From Gracilibacillus salitolerans (lineage in GTDB: Bacteria; Bacillota; Bacilli; Bacillales; Amphibacillaceae): a DNA stretch of 64,000 bases. The position numbers and the translations under genes were made by a program. Shown here one piece after another: positions 46,169-53,785 of the stretch; within the stretch, counting starts at the first letter, position 1, and each line of letters begins with the position of its first letter. The stretch covers positions 3,720,001 through 3,784,000 of the forward strand of contig NZ_CP045915.1 of assembly GCF_009650095.1 (NCBI RefSeq), given 5' to 3'. Below the pieces are notes generated by a model. It saw only the letters and a program-made list of their open reading frames with translations. It was not told the origin of the DNA and did no database searches.

Positions 46169-49100
46169 ATGAATACTATAAAAAAGACAGCTTATATCTT
46201 GATAACGTTTACACTTATTTTTTCGATTCTACCACATACAAAAATGGTAGTAGGACTTTCTGCAAATGAACAATCACTCAATCTAGTAGATCCCCAAGTA
46301 AATGATCAGACGAAGGCATTATTCTCTTATTTTCAAAATATTAGTGGAGAGCATGTTCTTTTTGGTCAACAGCATGCTATTGATGAAGGCTTAACATTAA
46401 CAAATGATCCCCCCCGTACTGCATCTGAACAATCAGAAATTCTACATTCTGTGGGAGATTATCCTGCTATTTTTGGTTGGGATACGTTAAGTATTGATGG
46501 CGATGAAAAACCTGGTGTAGAAGGCGATGTCGAGCAAAGTATTCAAAATTTGGCAGCATCAATGGAAAAAGCACACGAACTTGGTGGTGTTATTGCTCTA
46601 AGCATGCACCCTAAAAACTTTGCAACAGGTGGACGATACAATGATACATCTGGGAATACCGTTCCAAATATTTTGCCAGGGGGGTCTTATAATGATGATT
46701 TCAACACATGGTTAGATAACATTGCAGAGCTTGCTCATTCGGTGAAAGATGAGAGTGGTAACGCGATTCCGATTATCTTCCGACCATTCCATGAACAAAC
46801 AGGTGGTTGGTTCTGGTGGGGAGCACATCAAACAACACCGGAAGAATATAAAGCTCTTTTCCGTTATACGGTGGAATATTTAAGAGATAAAAGAGGAGTT
46901 CATAACTTTTTATATGCATTTTCACCAGGCGCTGGTCCTGCAGGTGACATGGAACGTTATTTAGAAACATATCCAGGTGATGAGTATGTCGACATTTTGG
47001 GTATCGATAACTATGACGATAAAAGCAATGCAGGATCTGAAAACTGGTTAAATGGACTAGTTGAAGATTTAGCAATGTTAGTCGATCTAGCAGAAGAACG
47101 TGGCAAAATCGCAGCCTTAACAGAATACGGCTATAGTGCTTCTGGTATTAATGAAACAGGCAATACACTAGATTGGTATACACGTGTTTTAAATGCAATT
47201 AAAAATGATTCGAAAGCAAGTAAAATTGCGTACATGCAAACATGGGCTAATTTCGGCTGGCCGAATAATATGTTTGTACCATATAAAGATATTCATGGTG
47301 ATTTAGGCGGTGATCATGAATTATTACCTGACTTCCAAGCATTTAAAGATGATGCATATTCCGCTTTTCGTGAAGATGTTCAAGGAACCATCTATACAGA
47401 AACGCATAAGAATAAGTCCGTTGCACCTGAAAAACCAATAGCACATATTGCATCCCCTGTTTCTGGCACAACCATTACAGATAGTTCGACAAAGCTTCGA
47501 GTACGCGTACTCCATGACAACCCACAACAAGTTACTTATACGGTAGAAGGTTCTGATCAAGAACATTCTCTCACCTTTGATTCAGACAGCAATTATTATG
47601 TAGCTGACTGGATACCAACTGCAGATAAGAATGGAACAGCCACCAATCTTACATTTAAAGTCATTCATCAAGACGGAAGCATTTACGAAGATACGGTCAA
47701 AGTGTTTGTAAAAGCAGATCGTTTACCATCGAAAATATATACTTTTGATGACAATATTGATGGAATTAAAACAAACGGAACTCATCCAGAAACGAACACG
47801 CTCTCATTTGAGCATGCAACTTTAGAAGATGATGGTAAATTAAAATTCCAAATTGAAGGCATGGATACTAGTGAAACATGGCAGGAGTTAAAGTTAGAAT
47901 TAACAGATCTAACAGCAGATGATTTGCAGGATATCAACCAGATTGAATTAGAAGCTTTACTTCCTACTTCTGTTGGTGACGGATCAATCCAAGCGGTAGC
48001 CATGCTTCCTGATGATTGGGAAAACAAATATGGTATGAATGAAACATCCGAAGACATTTCCGTTCTAGACGAAGTAAACATCAATGGAGAGACATTCAAA
48101 AAATATCACACAACCATTAACATAGGCGATACAACAGAAGCAAGAACGATAGCGCTATCGTTAGTAGGTAATCAACTTAACCTAACAGACGCAATCTATA
48201 TCGATAATATTAAACTAAACAATGCCTATATTGAAACACCTGCTGATCCATTGTTAGTGGATGATTTTGAAGGCTACTTAGGAGATGATAGTTTATTAGA
48301 TAATGCGTTTTCCAGCAATGGGGATAAAGTAACACTTCATCATTCCTCTGAAAACAAAAAGGAAGGGGAATATGGTCTAGCGTATAACTTTACGATTGCC
48401 GGAATGGGCTATGCCGGTCGTCAGACTCCTTTAGCTAATGCGGACTGGTCAGAAACAAATGCTTTCCAATTCTGGTTACAACATGATAGCTATCCGAATG
48501 ATCTAACGATTCAAATCCAAATTGGTGGCGTAAGTTTTGAAGCATACCATGATTTAGATGAGCCTTCTGAAGGAATCGTCACTATACCTTTTACCGAATT
48601 CGCACCTGCTTCTTGGGAAAATAAACCTGGTGTTATAGTTGATAAAGGAAAATTGAAAAACGTCACACAATTTGCTATTTACACAGGTGGTGATGAAGGA
48701 GAAGGAACCCTTTACTTTGATGATATGCGTGCAGTGTATGATGAAGCACAGCCTGAAGTACCTAATGCAGAGGAAAAACCAGCTGAGGAAGAACGAGATC
48801 CAGTATTATTCGATTTTGAAGATGGTGAAGTAGCCTGGAATATTACTTCTGGGAACGCAGAAGAACCTTCCATTGTAGAGAATGGTATCAACGGTTCTAG
48901 TTTAAAAACAACTTTAGATTTAACATCTGATCAAAGTATTACCCTTTCTACTACAAGCATTACAGACTTAGCTGATTCAGAAATCTTGAGCGCTAAAGTA
49001 CACCTATCAGATGGACAGGCACAAGCTAAATTTTTTGTAAAAACTGGCGATAATTGGGCCTGGGCTGATGGTGGTGTAATCGACTTAAATAGCGGTGAAG

Positions 49101-50062
49101 TGACAACACTTTTATTAGATTTGACATCGATCGAAAATCTGGACAATGTAAGAGAAATTGGTCTGGAGCTGATCCCAGTTGCAGGAGATACTACTGCTAC
49201 TATTTTACTTGATGATGTCCTGTTAACAGACGATAGCGAAACTCCTGATCCTGAACCAGCAGAAGATAACGATACTATTGACAACAAAGAAATGTTTACT
49301 AAAGAAGAAAATCACTATCTGTTTGATTTAACAAAAGAAAAAGTAGAAATAACAAAAGAAGTAATCGAACAAATAGAAGATGATGCTACCATTCAATTAC
49401 ACTATAAAAACACAACTGTTACTATTCCTGTCCAACTATTACAACCGTATAATAAAAATATCACCTTTGTTTTTAATTCAGTCTCAGATGAAATGAAAGA
49501 AAAACGAAATGATGTGTTAAGCGATCTGTTTGATTTTCAATTATTCGCAGGAGAACAGAAAATAACTGAATTCGAACAGCCGTTAACCATTTCTTTTACG
49601 TTAGATAATGATCAAAAGTTTGATGCAAATAAACTTCAAGTAATACTTGTCGATGAAAATGGTGAACTGGCGACAGATCAACGCTTTGATGTTTCTTGGG
49701 ACGAGGAAACTAATAGCGCTAGTACAGATTTGACACATTTTAGTATTTATGGTGTGTTCGAGTATACAGAAGAGAAATCAGAAGAGTCAGAGGAAGATCC
49801 ATCTTCTGATACTGAACAAGATAACCAAGATTCAAAGAATAAAGAATCTGATGAATCCCCAAGCAGTGATGATAGCAGCACAAATCAGAAGAACGAATCA
49901 GAAAATAATTCAGGAACTAACAACACAGAATCTAATTCTAATCAAAGTGAATCCTTACCGGATACCGCAACTAATACTGCCAATTGGCTTTTAGCTGGTT
50001 TACTACTTACACTATCTGGTATAGTAGCATTTGTGATGGCAAGACGAAATAAAGTGCAATAA
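46169..50062 (+). CDS. Wall-anchored multidomain GH26 beta-mannanase
   Basis: A 1297-residue secreted enzyme. It has a signal peptide (about 1-32) and a GH26 catalytic domain (about 40-405) with acid/base Glu209 in RPFHEQTGGWFWWG and nucleophile Glu319 in ALTEYGYS. An Ig-like module follows (about 420-515), then three beta-sandwich carbohydrate-binding-like modules: about 520-690, mannan-CBM-like; about 692-860, CBM11-like; about 870-1030, CBM23/27-like. A C-terminal domain of about 130 residues, a Ser/Asp/Asn/Glu-rich wall-spanning stretch and a sorting signal complete it: LPDTA at 1263, a hydrophobic helix and ARRNKVQ. GGAGGAG precedes the ATG. It digests mannan at the cell surface. No sortase gene is in the window. 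Confidence 0.92.
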   Translation: MNTIKKTAYILITFTLIFSILPHTKMVVGLSANEQSLNLVDPQVNDQTKALFSYFQNISGEHVLFGQQHAIDEGLTLTNDPPRTASEQSEILHSVGDYPAIFGWDTLSIDGDEKPGVEGDVEQSIQNLAASMEKAHELGGVIALSMHPKNFATGGRYNDTSGNTVPNILPGGSYNDDFNTWLDNIAELAHSVKDESGNAIPIIFRPFHEQTGGWFWWGAHQTTPEEYKALFRYTVEYLRDKRGVHNFLYAFSPGAGPAGDMERYLETYPGDEYVDILGIDNYDDKSNAGSENWLNGLVEDLAMLVDLAEERGKIAALTEYGYSASGINETGNTLDWYTRVLNAIKNDSKASKIAYMQTWANFGWPNNMFVPYKDIHGDLGGDHELLPDFQAFKDDAYSAFREDVQGTIYTETHKNKSVAPEKPIAHIASPVSGTTITDSSTKLRVRVLHDNPQQVTYTVEGSDQEHSLTFDSDSNYYVADWIPTADKNGTATNLTFKVIHQDGSIYEDTVKVFVKADRLPSKIYTFDDNIDGIKTNGTHPETNTLSFEHATLEDDGKLKFQIEGMDTSETWQELKLELTDLTADDLQDINQIELEALLPTSVGDGSIQAVAMLPDDWENKYGMNETSEDISVLDEVNINGETFKKYHTTINIGDTTEARTIALSLVGNQLNLTDAIYIDNIKLNNAYIETPADPLLVDDFEGYLGDDSLLDNAFSSNGDKVTLHHSSENKKEGEYGLAYNFTIAGMGYAGRQTPLANADWSETNAFQFWLQHDSYPNDLTIQIQIGGVSFEAYHDLDEPSEGIVTIPFTEFAPASWENKPGVIVDKGKLKNVTQFAIYTGGDEGEGTLYFDDMRAVYDEAQPEVPNAEEKPAEEERDPVLFDFEDGEVAWNITSGNAEEPSIVENGINGSSLKTTLDLTSDQSITLSTTSITDLADSEILSAKVHLSDGQAQAKFFVKTGDNWAWADGGVIDLNSGEVTTLLLDLTSIENLDNVREIGLELIPVAGDTTATILLDDVLLTDDSETPDPEPAEDNDTIDNKEMFTKEENHYLFDLTKEKVEITKEVIEQIEDDATIQLHYKNTTVTIPVQLLQPYNKNITFVFNSVSDEMKEKRNDVLSDLFDFQLFAGEQKITEFEQPLTISFTLDNDQKFDANKLQVILVDENGELATDQRFDVSWDEETNSASTDLTHFSIYGVFEYTEEKSEESEEDPSSDTEQDNQDSKNKESDESPSSDDSSTNQKNESENNSGTNNTESNSNQSESLPDTATNTANWLLAGLLLTLSGIVAFVMARRNKVQ

Positions 50063-50082
50063 ACAAATGAAATGATCCACAG

Positions 50083-50112
50083 GTTCGCCATAAGTTCTTA
50101 CTTATGGCGAAC
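50083..50112 (+). terminator. Terminator after the GH26 gene
   Basis: A 12-bp stem, GTTCGCCATAAG with CTTATGGCGAAC, around TTCTTA, followed by TTTTTC. Confidence 0.92.
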
Positions 50113-50207
50113 TTTTTCATGATAGTTTAAAAATAAAATTGTTTTTGGACTATTTATGCTGATTAGAGTATTTCTAACTGTAGTTATACCCTGATTTCGG
50201 TTTCTCA

Positions 50208-50336
50208 CGTCATTTGGAACAATTCTATCGGACGTTTGCACCTCATTTTTGATCTCGCGTCCTTTAGAGCACTTCTATCAGACGTTTACACCTCGATTTT
50301 CACTCCTCCCGTCCTTTAGAACACTTCTATCAGTTG
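50208..50336. repeat. Degenerate tandem repeat, about 50-52 bp, 2.5 copies
   Basis: Units start CGTCATTTGGAACA (50208), CGTCCTTTAGAGCA (50258) and CGTCCTTTAGAACA (50310, partial). The first two continue CTATCRGACGTTTRCACCTC. It fills the middle of the 399-base gap between the GH26 and hemolysin III genes. Period and setting resemble the repeat at 10251-10506, though the sequence differs. Confidence 0.8.
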
Positions 50337-50461
50337 ATTACTTTTACTTATAGAACCAAAAGTGCGGATTTTTTATGGCTAACCCCGAATGCTTGCATTT
50401 CAATTGCAAAAGGCAGATAATAATAACAGAAATTTTTTGAATATGGAAGGATCGTGTCAAA

Positions 50462-51109
50462 ATGGGCTCTACTCATGAATTTTCAGTAAGAGAAGAAATT
50501 GCTAATTCCATTACCCATGGAATCGGCATGGCATTAAGCATTGCCGGCTTAGTTATTTTGATCGTCTATTCATCACTATACGGCACAGTATCGCATATCG
50601 TCAGTTTTACCTTATTTGGTGTTACCATGGTACTTCTCTACACGTCCTCAACTCTGTTGCATAGTCTTCCAAAAGGTAAAGCAAAAAATGTGTTTGAAAT
50701 ATTGGACCATTCATCGATTTATTTCTTTATCGCTGGGTCCTATACCCCCTTTTTATTAGTAGTGATTCGTGGATGGGAAGGCTGGACATTATTCGGTATT
50801 ATTTGGGGACTTGCCATTGGCGGAACCATATTTAAAGCCTTTTTCGTCAAAAAGTTTTTATTCTTTTCCACCATACTATATGTGTTAATGGGATGGTTGA
50901 TTATTTTTGCATGGAAACCACTTGTCGATAACATGCATCCCAACGGTATGTTGCTTCTAGTCATCGGTGGTGTATTATATACAGTTGGTGCTGTCTTTTA
51001 TGTATGGCGTGGGTTTAATTACCACCATGCTTTATGGCACTTGTTTGTTTTAGCAGGATCAATTACTCACTTTTTCGCTGTTTTGTTATATGTATTACCA
51101 ATTAAATAA
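50462..51109 (+). CDS. Hemolysin III / PAQR-family membrane protein
   Basis: A 215-residue seven-helix protein of the hemolysin III (YqfA/AdipoR-like) family. EEIANSITHGIG at the N-terminus, STLLHSLP, DHSSIYFFIAGSYTPF and HHALWHLFVLAGSITHFFAV carry the conserved Ser/Asp/His residues of the family zinc site. The cellular role in Bacilli is unclear; cytolysis is not established outside a few cases. An AAGGA site precedes the ATG, and it is closed by its own terminator. Confidence 0.92.
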   Translation: MGSTHEFSVREEIANSITHGIGMALSIAGLVILIVYSSLYGTVSHIVSFTLFGVTMVLLYTSSTLLHSLPKGKAKNVFEILDHSSIYFFIAGSYTPFLLVVIRGWEGWTLFGIIWGLAIGGTIFKAFFVKKFLFFSTILYVLMGWLIIFAWKPLVDNMHPNGMLLLVIGGVLYTVGAVFYVWRGFNYHHALWHLFVLAGSITHFFAVLLYVLPIK

Positions 51110-51117
51110 TTCTAAAG

Positions 51118-51138
51118 AAGCTCCGGATAACGGTGCTT
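51118..51138 (+). terminator. Terminator after the hemolysin III gene
   Basis: AAGCTCCG pairs with CGGTGCTT (one mismatch) around a 5-base loop, followed by TTTTT. Confidence 0.85.
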
Positions 51139-51152
51139 TTTTTATCTAGATG

Positions 51153-51195
51153 TGTGCATTTCATCACATCATATAAATAATAGGAGCGATACAAT
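51153..51195 (+). promoter_or_regulatory. Fnr-like box and -10 of the radical SAM gene
   Basis: TGTGCATTTCATCACA (51153-51168) matches TGTGA-N6-TCACA at 9 of 10 fixed positions. The -10 TACAAT lies at 51190-51195. The box-to-hexamer distance is identical to that at ric (21 bases between box end and -10), again placing the box at about -41.5. Confidence 0.68.
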
Positions 51196-51226
51196 ATAGT
51201 TAACACCTTTTAAAGGAGGTACTATA

Positions 51227-52378
51227 TTGACTCAGCAATCACCTTTTTTTAAACCTAGAGATTATCATAAAGATCCTTTTATTGTTATATGGGAAGTTAC
51301 TCGCGCTTGTGCATTGAAATGCCTTCACTGCAGAGCTGATGCACAATATCACCGTGATCCCCGCGAATTAAATTTTGATGAAGCAAAGCATTTAATTGAT
51401 CAAATCCAGTCTATGAATAACCCGCTTCTCGTATTTACGGGAGGTGACCCACTGGAACGTGAGGATTTACTGGATATTGTCCAATATGCTGTTGAAAAAG
51501 GGGTTCGCGTCTCCATGACACCATCTGCTACCCCTAATGTAACGAAAGAAGTGATGAAAAAAGCGAAAGATGTTGGCTTATCGCGGTGGGCATTCAGTAT
51601 TGATGGTCCGAACAAAGAGATTCATGATTTCTTCCGCGGTACAGCTGGCTCTTTTGACCGTACGATTGAAGCAATTAACTATTTACATGAGCTTGGAATG
51701 CCATTGCAAATTAATACCGTCATATCAAAATATAACATTGATTACTTAGAAGAAATGAAAGAATTAATGGAAAAATTAAATGTCGTGTTATGGAGTGTAT
51801 TTTTCCTTGTTCCAGTCGGTCGGGGGCAGGATAAAGATATGATTTCACCAGCCGATCATGAAAAAGTATTCCGCTGGTTATACCAAGTATCGAAGACTGT
51901 AAGTTTTGATATTAAAACAACTGCTGCTCAACATTATCGCCGTGTTGTTCTTCAGCAAAAGGCAAGAGAACAAAAAATCGGAAAAGACGATATCGCATTT
52001 CAGAATGTTTTATCAGAAGGTGCAACAGGTACAGTAGATGGGTTAGGCCGTGCGCCTAAAGGTGTCAATGACGGAAATGGTTTTATCTTCATTTCTCATA
52101 TCGGAGATGTCTATCCAAGTGGTCTACTCCCTGTCAAAGTAGGAAATGTCCGTTTACAACCGTTATCAGAAATCTATCGGGAATCACCTATTTTAAAACA
52201 ATTACGTGATCCAGATCAGTATAAGGGAAAATGTGGAGTATGTGAGTTTCGCCATGTATGTGGTGGCTCTAGATCTCGAGCTTATGCTGCAACTGGTGAC
52301 TATTTAGAAAGCGAGCCGTATTGTGTCTATATACCTCGGGCGATGCGTAAGAAGAATAAACAAGGCAATTTCTCATAG
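51227..52378 (+). CDS. Radical SAM/SPASM protein (heme d1/AhbD-like family)
   Basis: A 383-residue radical SAM enzyme. The cluster motif CxxxCxxC is CALKCLHC (Cys28, Cys32, Cys35), FTGGDPLER is the SAM-binding GGE-type motif, and the C-terminal SPASM cluster region reads CGVCEFRHVCGGSRSRAYA...C. The group resembles radical SAM proteins related to heme biosynthesis (AhbD/NirJ-like), but the reaction is unassigned. The start is TTG behind AAAGGAGG. The Fnr-like box suggests use when oxygen is scarce. It is monocistronic. Confidence 0.85.
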   Translation: MTQQSPFFKPRDYHKDPFIVIWEVTRACALKCLHCRADAQYHRDPRELNFDEAKHLIDQIQSMNNPLLVFTGGDPLEREDLLDIVQYAVEKGVRVSMTPSATPNVTKEVMKKAKDVGLSRWAFSIDGPNKEIHDFFRGTAGSFDRTIEAINYLHELGMPLQINTVISKYNIDYLEEMKELMEKLNVVLWSVFFLVPVGRGQDKDMISPADHEKVFRWLYQVSKTVSFDIKTTAAQHYRRVVLQQKAREQKIGKDDIAFQNVLSEGATGTVDGLGRAPKGVNDGNGFIFISHIGDVYPSGLLPVKVGNVRLQPLSEIYRESPILKQLRDPDQYKGKCGVCEFRHVCGGSRSRAYAATGDYLESEPYCVYIPRAMRKKNKQGNFS

Positions 52379-52388
52379 AGTTGCCTTG
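52361..52388 (+). terminator. Terminator overlapping the radical SAM stop codon
   Basis: CAAGGCAA pairs with TTGCCTTG across a loop that contains the stop codon, followed by TTTTG. Confidence 0.8.
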
Positions 52389-52474
52389 TTTTGTGTTATT
52401 CATGAAGATATTTTTATTATCCTTTACTATTCGCTCAGCGATCCCAGCCAAAATATATTTTTGAAAAAGAAAAA

Positions 52475-52495
52475 CTGAACGATTTATTCGCTCAG
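52475..52495 (-). terminator. Terminator after the 125-aa hypothetical gene
   Basis: On the minus strand CTGAGCG pairs with CGTTCAG (one mismatch) and is followed by TTTTTC. Confidence 0.7.
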
Positions 52496-52500
52496 TCTTA

Positions 52501-52878
52501 TCAGGCTTCTTTCTTCACAACACCTATTCCGGTTAATATTACTTTCGCATCATCGGTTAAAAAGTTTATTGCTTCTTTTTCGAAAAACAGATACGGCTTT
52601 TCCTTTATGATTAACTTAATCCCTCTAACATCAAATTGTTCAGCATACAGATTGACAGTTCTAATCGAAGCTAACTCTTTTTTGTCCAAATTTCTATAGC
52701 CAGCCTCCTGACGCTTGATCATAAAACTCAAGATCTCCCGAGCATTATGGTTTAATAAATGTCTTTTTTCTTTTAATAATTCGAGGTTTTCCTCTATATA
52801 ACGTCTGGATGTCACTAAGTCAAGATTCTCTGTAGCATGGTTAATACTTTTTACGATTTCACTGAATCTCATATCCAT
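52501..52878 (-). CDS. Conserved hypothetical protein (125 aa)
   Basis: A soluble, Lys/Glu-rich helical protein beginning MDMRFSEIVKSINHA. It is preceded by a GGAGGAT site. Residues 20-60 look like two amphipathic helices (SRRYIEENLELLKEKRHLL) and the C-terminus is hydrophobic-mixed. I recognise no domain. It has its own terminator and stands between the radical SAM and ykkCD genes. Confidence 0.7.
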   Translation of the reverse strand: MDMRFSEIVKSINHATENLDLVTSRRYIEENLELLKEKRHLLNHNAREILSFMIKRQEAGYRNLDKKELASIRTVNLYAEQFDVRGIKLIIKEKPYLFFEKEAINFLTDDAKVILTGIGVVKKEA

Positions 52879-52972
52879 CCTCCTGATTTAAATTCATAAT
52901 AACCATATCATAAATAGGAGTTTTAAACTATATTTTTTGCTGAAATTCATCTAATTTTGTCGAATCAAACAT

Positions 52973-53287
52973 TCATCCTAGTAATTTTAATCCGATAACT
53001 GCCAATATAATTAAGGATAAGAAGAAAATCCTTTTGGCATTTTTAGATTCATTGTAAAATATAATACCAATAATAGCTCCGCCTGCTGCACCAATACCTG
53101 TCCAAATCGCATACCCCATGCTCATTGGAATGGATTCTAAAGCAATCGACAAAAACAAAAAACTTAATGCAAAACTTGCAATCATTAAGCTAAATGACAG
53201 CTTCGATTTTTGTCTGTGCCACTGATTCATCATCAACACTGCCAACATTTCAAATAATCCCGCAATAATTAATATTATCCAAGCCAT
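52973..53287 (-). CDS. ykkD: SMR-family guanidinium exporter subunit YkkD
   Basis: A 104-residue four-helix SMR transporter subunit that follows B. subtilis YkkD: Glu in LFEMLAVLMMNQW, then SMGYAIWTGIGAAGGAIIGI and NAKRIFF near the end. It follows ykkC after three bases, and the two form a paired heteromeric exporter. The guanidine riboswitch upstream identifies guanidinium as the cargo. Confidence 0.92.
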   Translation of the reverse strand: MAWIILIIAGLFEMLAVLMMNQWHRQKSKLSFSLMIASFALSFLFLSIALESIPMSMGYAIWTGIGAAGGAIIGIIFYNESKNAKRIFFLSLIILAVIGLKLLG

Positions 53288-53290
53288 TAT

Positions 53291-53623
53291 TTAATTTTCC
53301 TCCTTTGGTGGTTCGGATGTCGATTTCAAGCCGATGATTCCTATTAATAAAAGAAGTATCAGTGCTATTTTGGCGATACTTATTTCTTCATTAAAAAAGA
53401 AAACACCAGCCACTACTGTACCAGCAGTACCTAAACCAACAAAAACAGCATAGACCGTTCCCACCGCAATCTTTTCTCCAGCCATAATTAGAAAGTAAAA
53501 ACTTATCATAATAGCGATAATCGTACCGAGCCACTCTAATATTTGATTAGAATGAGTTAGCCCAACCACCCATAACACTTCAAAAACAGCAGCAATAATG
53601 ATTTTTAACCATTCCTTTATCAA
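53291..53623 (-). CDS. ykkC: SMR-family guanidinium exporter subunit YkkC
   Basis: A 110-residue SMR protein with the essential Glu in VFEVLWVVGL (about 14) and the motif VGTVYAVFVGLGTAGTVVAGV typical of YkkC. The start is TTG behind AAGGAGGAATT. It exports guanidinium with YkkD in exchange for protons. It lies directly downstream of the guanidine-I riboswitch terminator. Confidence 0.93.
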   Translation of the reverse strand: MIKEWLKIIIAAVFEVLWVVGLTHSNQILEWLGTIIAIMISFYFLIMAGEKIAVGTVYAVFVGLGTAGTVVAGVFFFNEEISIAKIALILLLLIGIIGLKSTSEPPKEEN

Positions 53624-53651
53624 AAAAATTCCTCCTTATCTTTATTACCAT

Positions 53652-53763
53652 AAAAAAGCCTGAGAGAATGAATCTCCCAGGCTTTTGTCCTTCCGTGTCA
53701 CAGTAGTTACTGTGTGTTTTCTCTCGGACCAGCCCAACTTTCCGTTGCGGAACCCTAGAAAAC
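53652..53763 (-). promoter_or_regulatory. Guanidine-I (ykkC) riboswitch with terminator
   Basis: On the minus strand the leader carries the conserved blocks CTAGGGTTCCG, GGTCCGAGAGA, ACACACAGTAACTACTGTG and ACGGAAGGACAAAAGCC. It ends in a hairpin AAAGCCTGGGAGA/TCTCTCAGGCTTT followed by a T-run (near 53652-53686). Guanidine binding is known to favour the aptamer over the terminator and so turn on ykkCD. The leader starts only about 20 bases after the pectinase stop codon, so no separate terminator for that gene is evident. Confidence 0.92.
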
Positions 53764-53785
53764 AATTACCATATTCTATTGTTAA

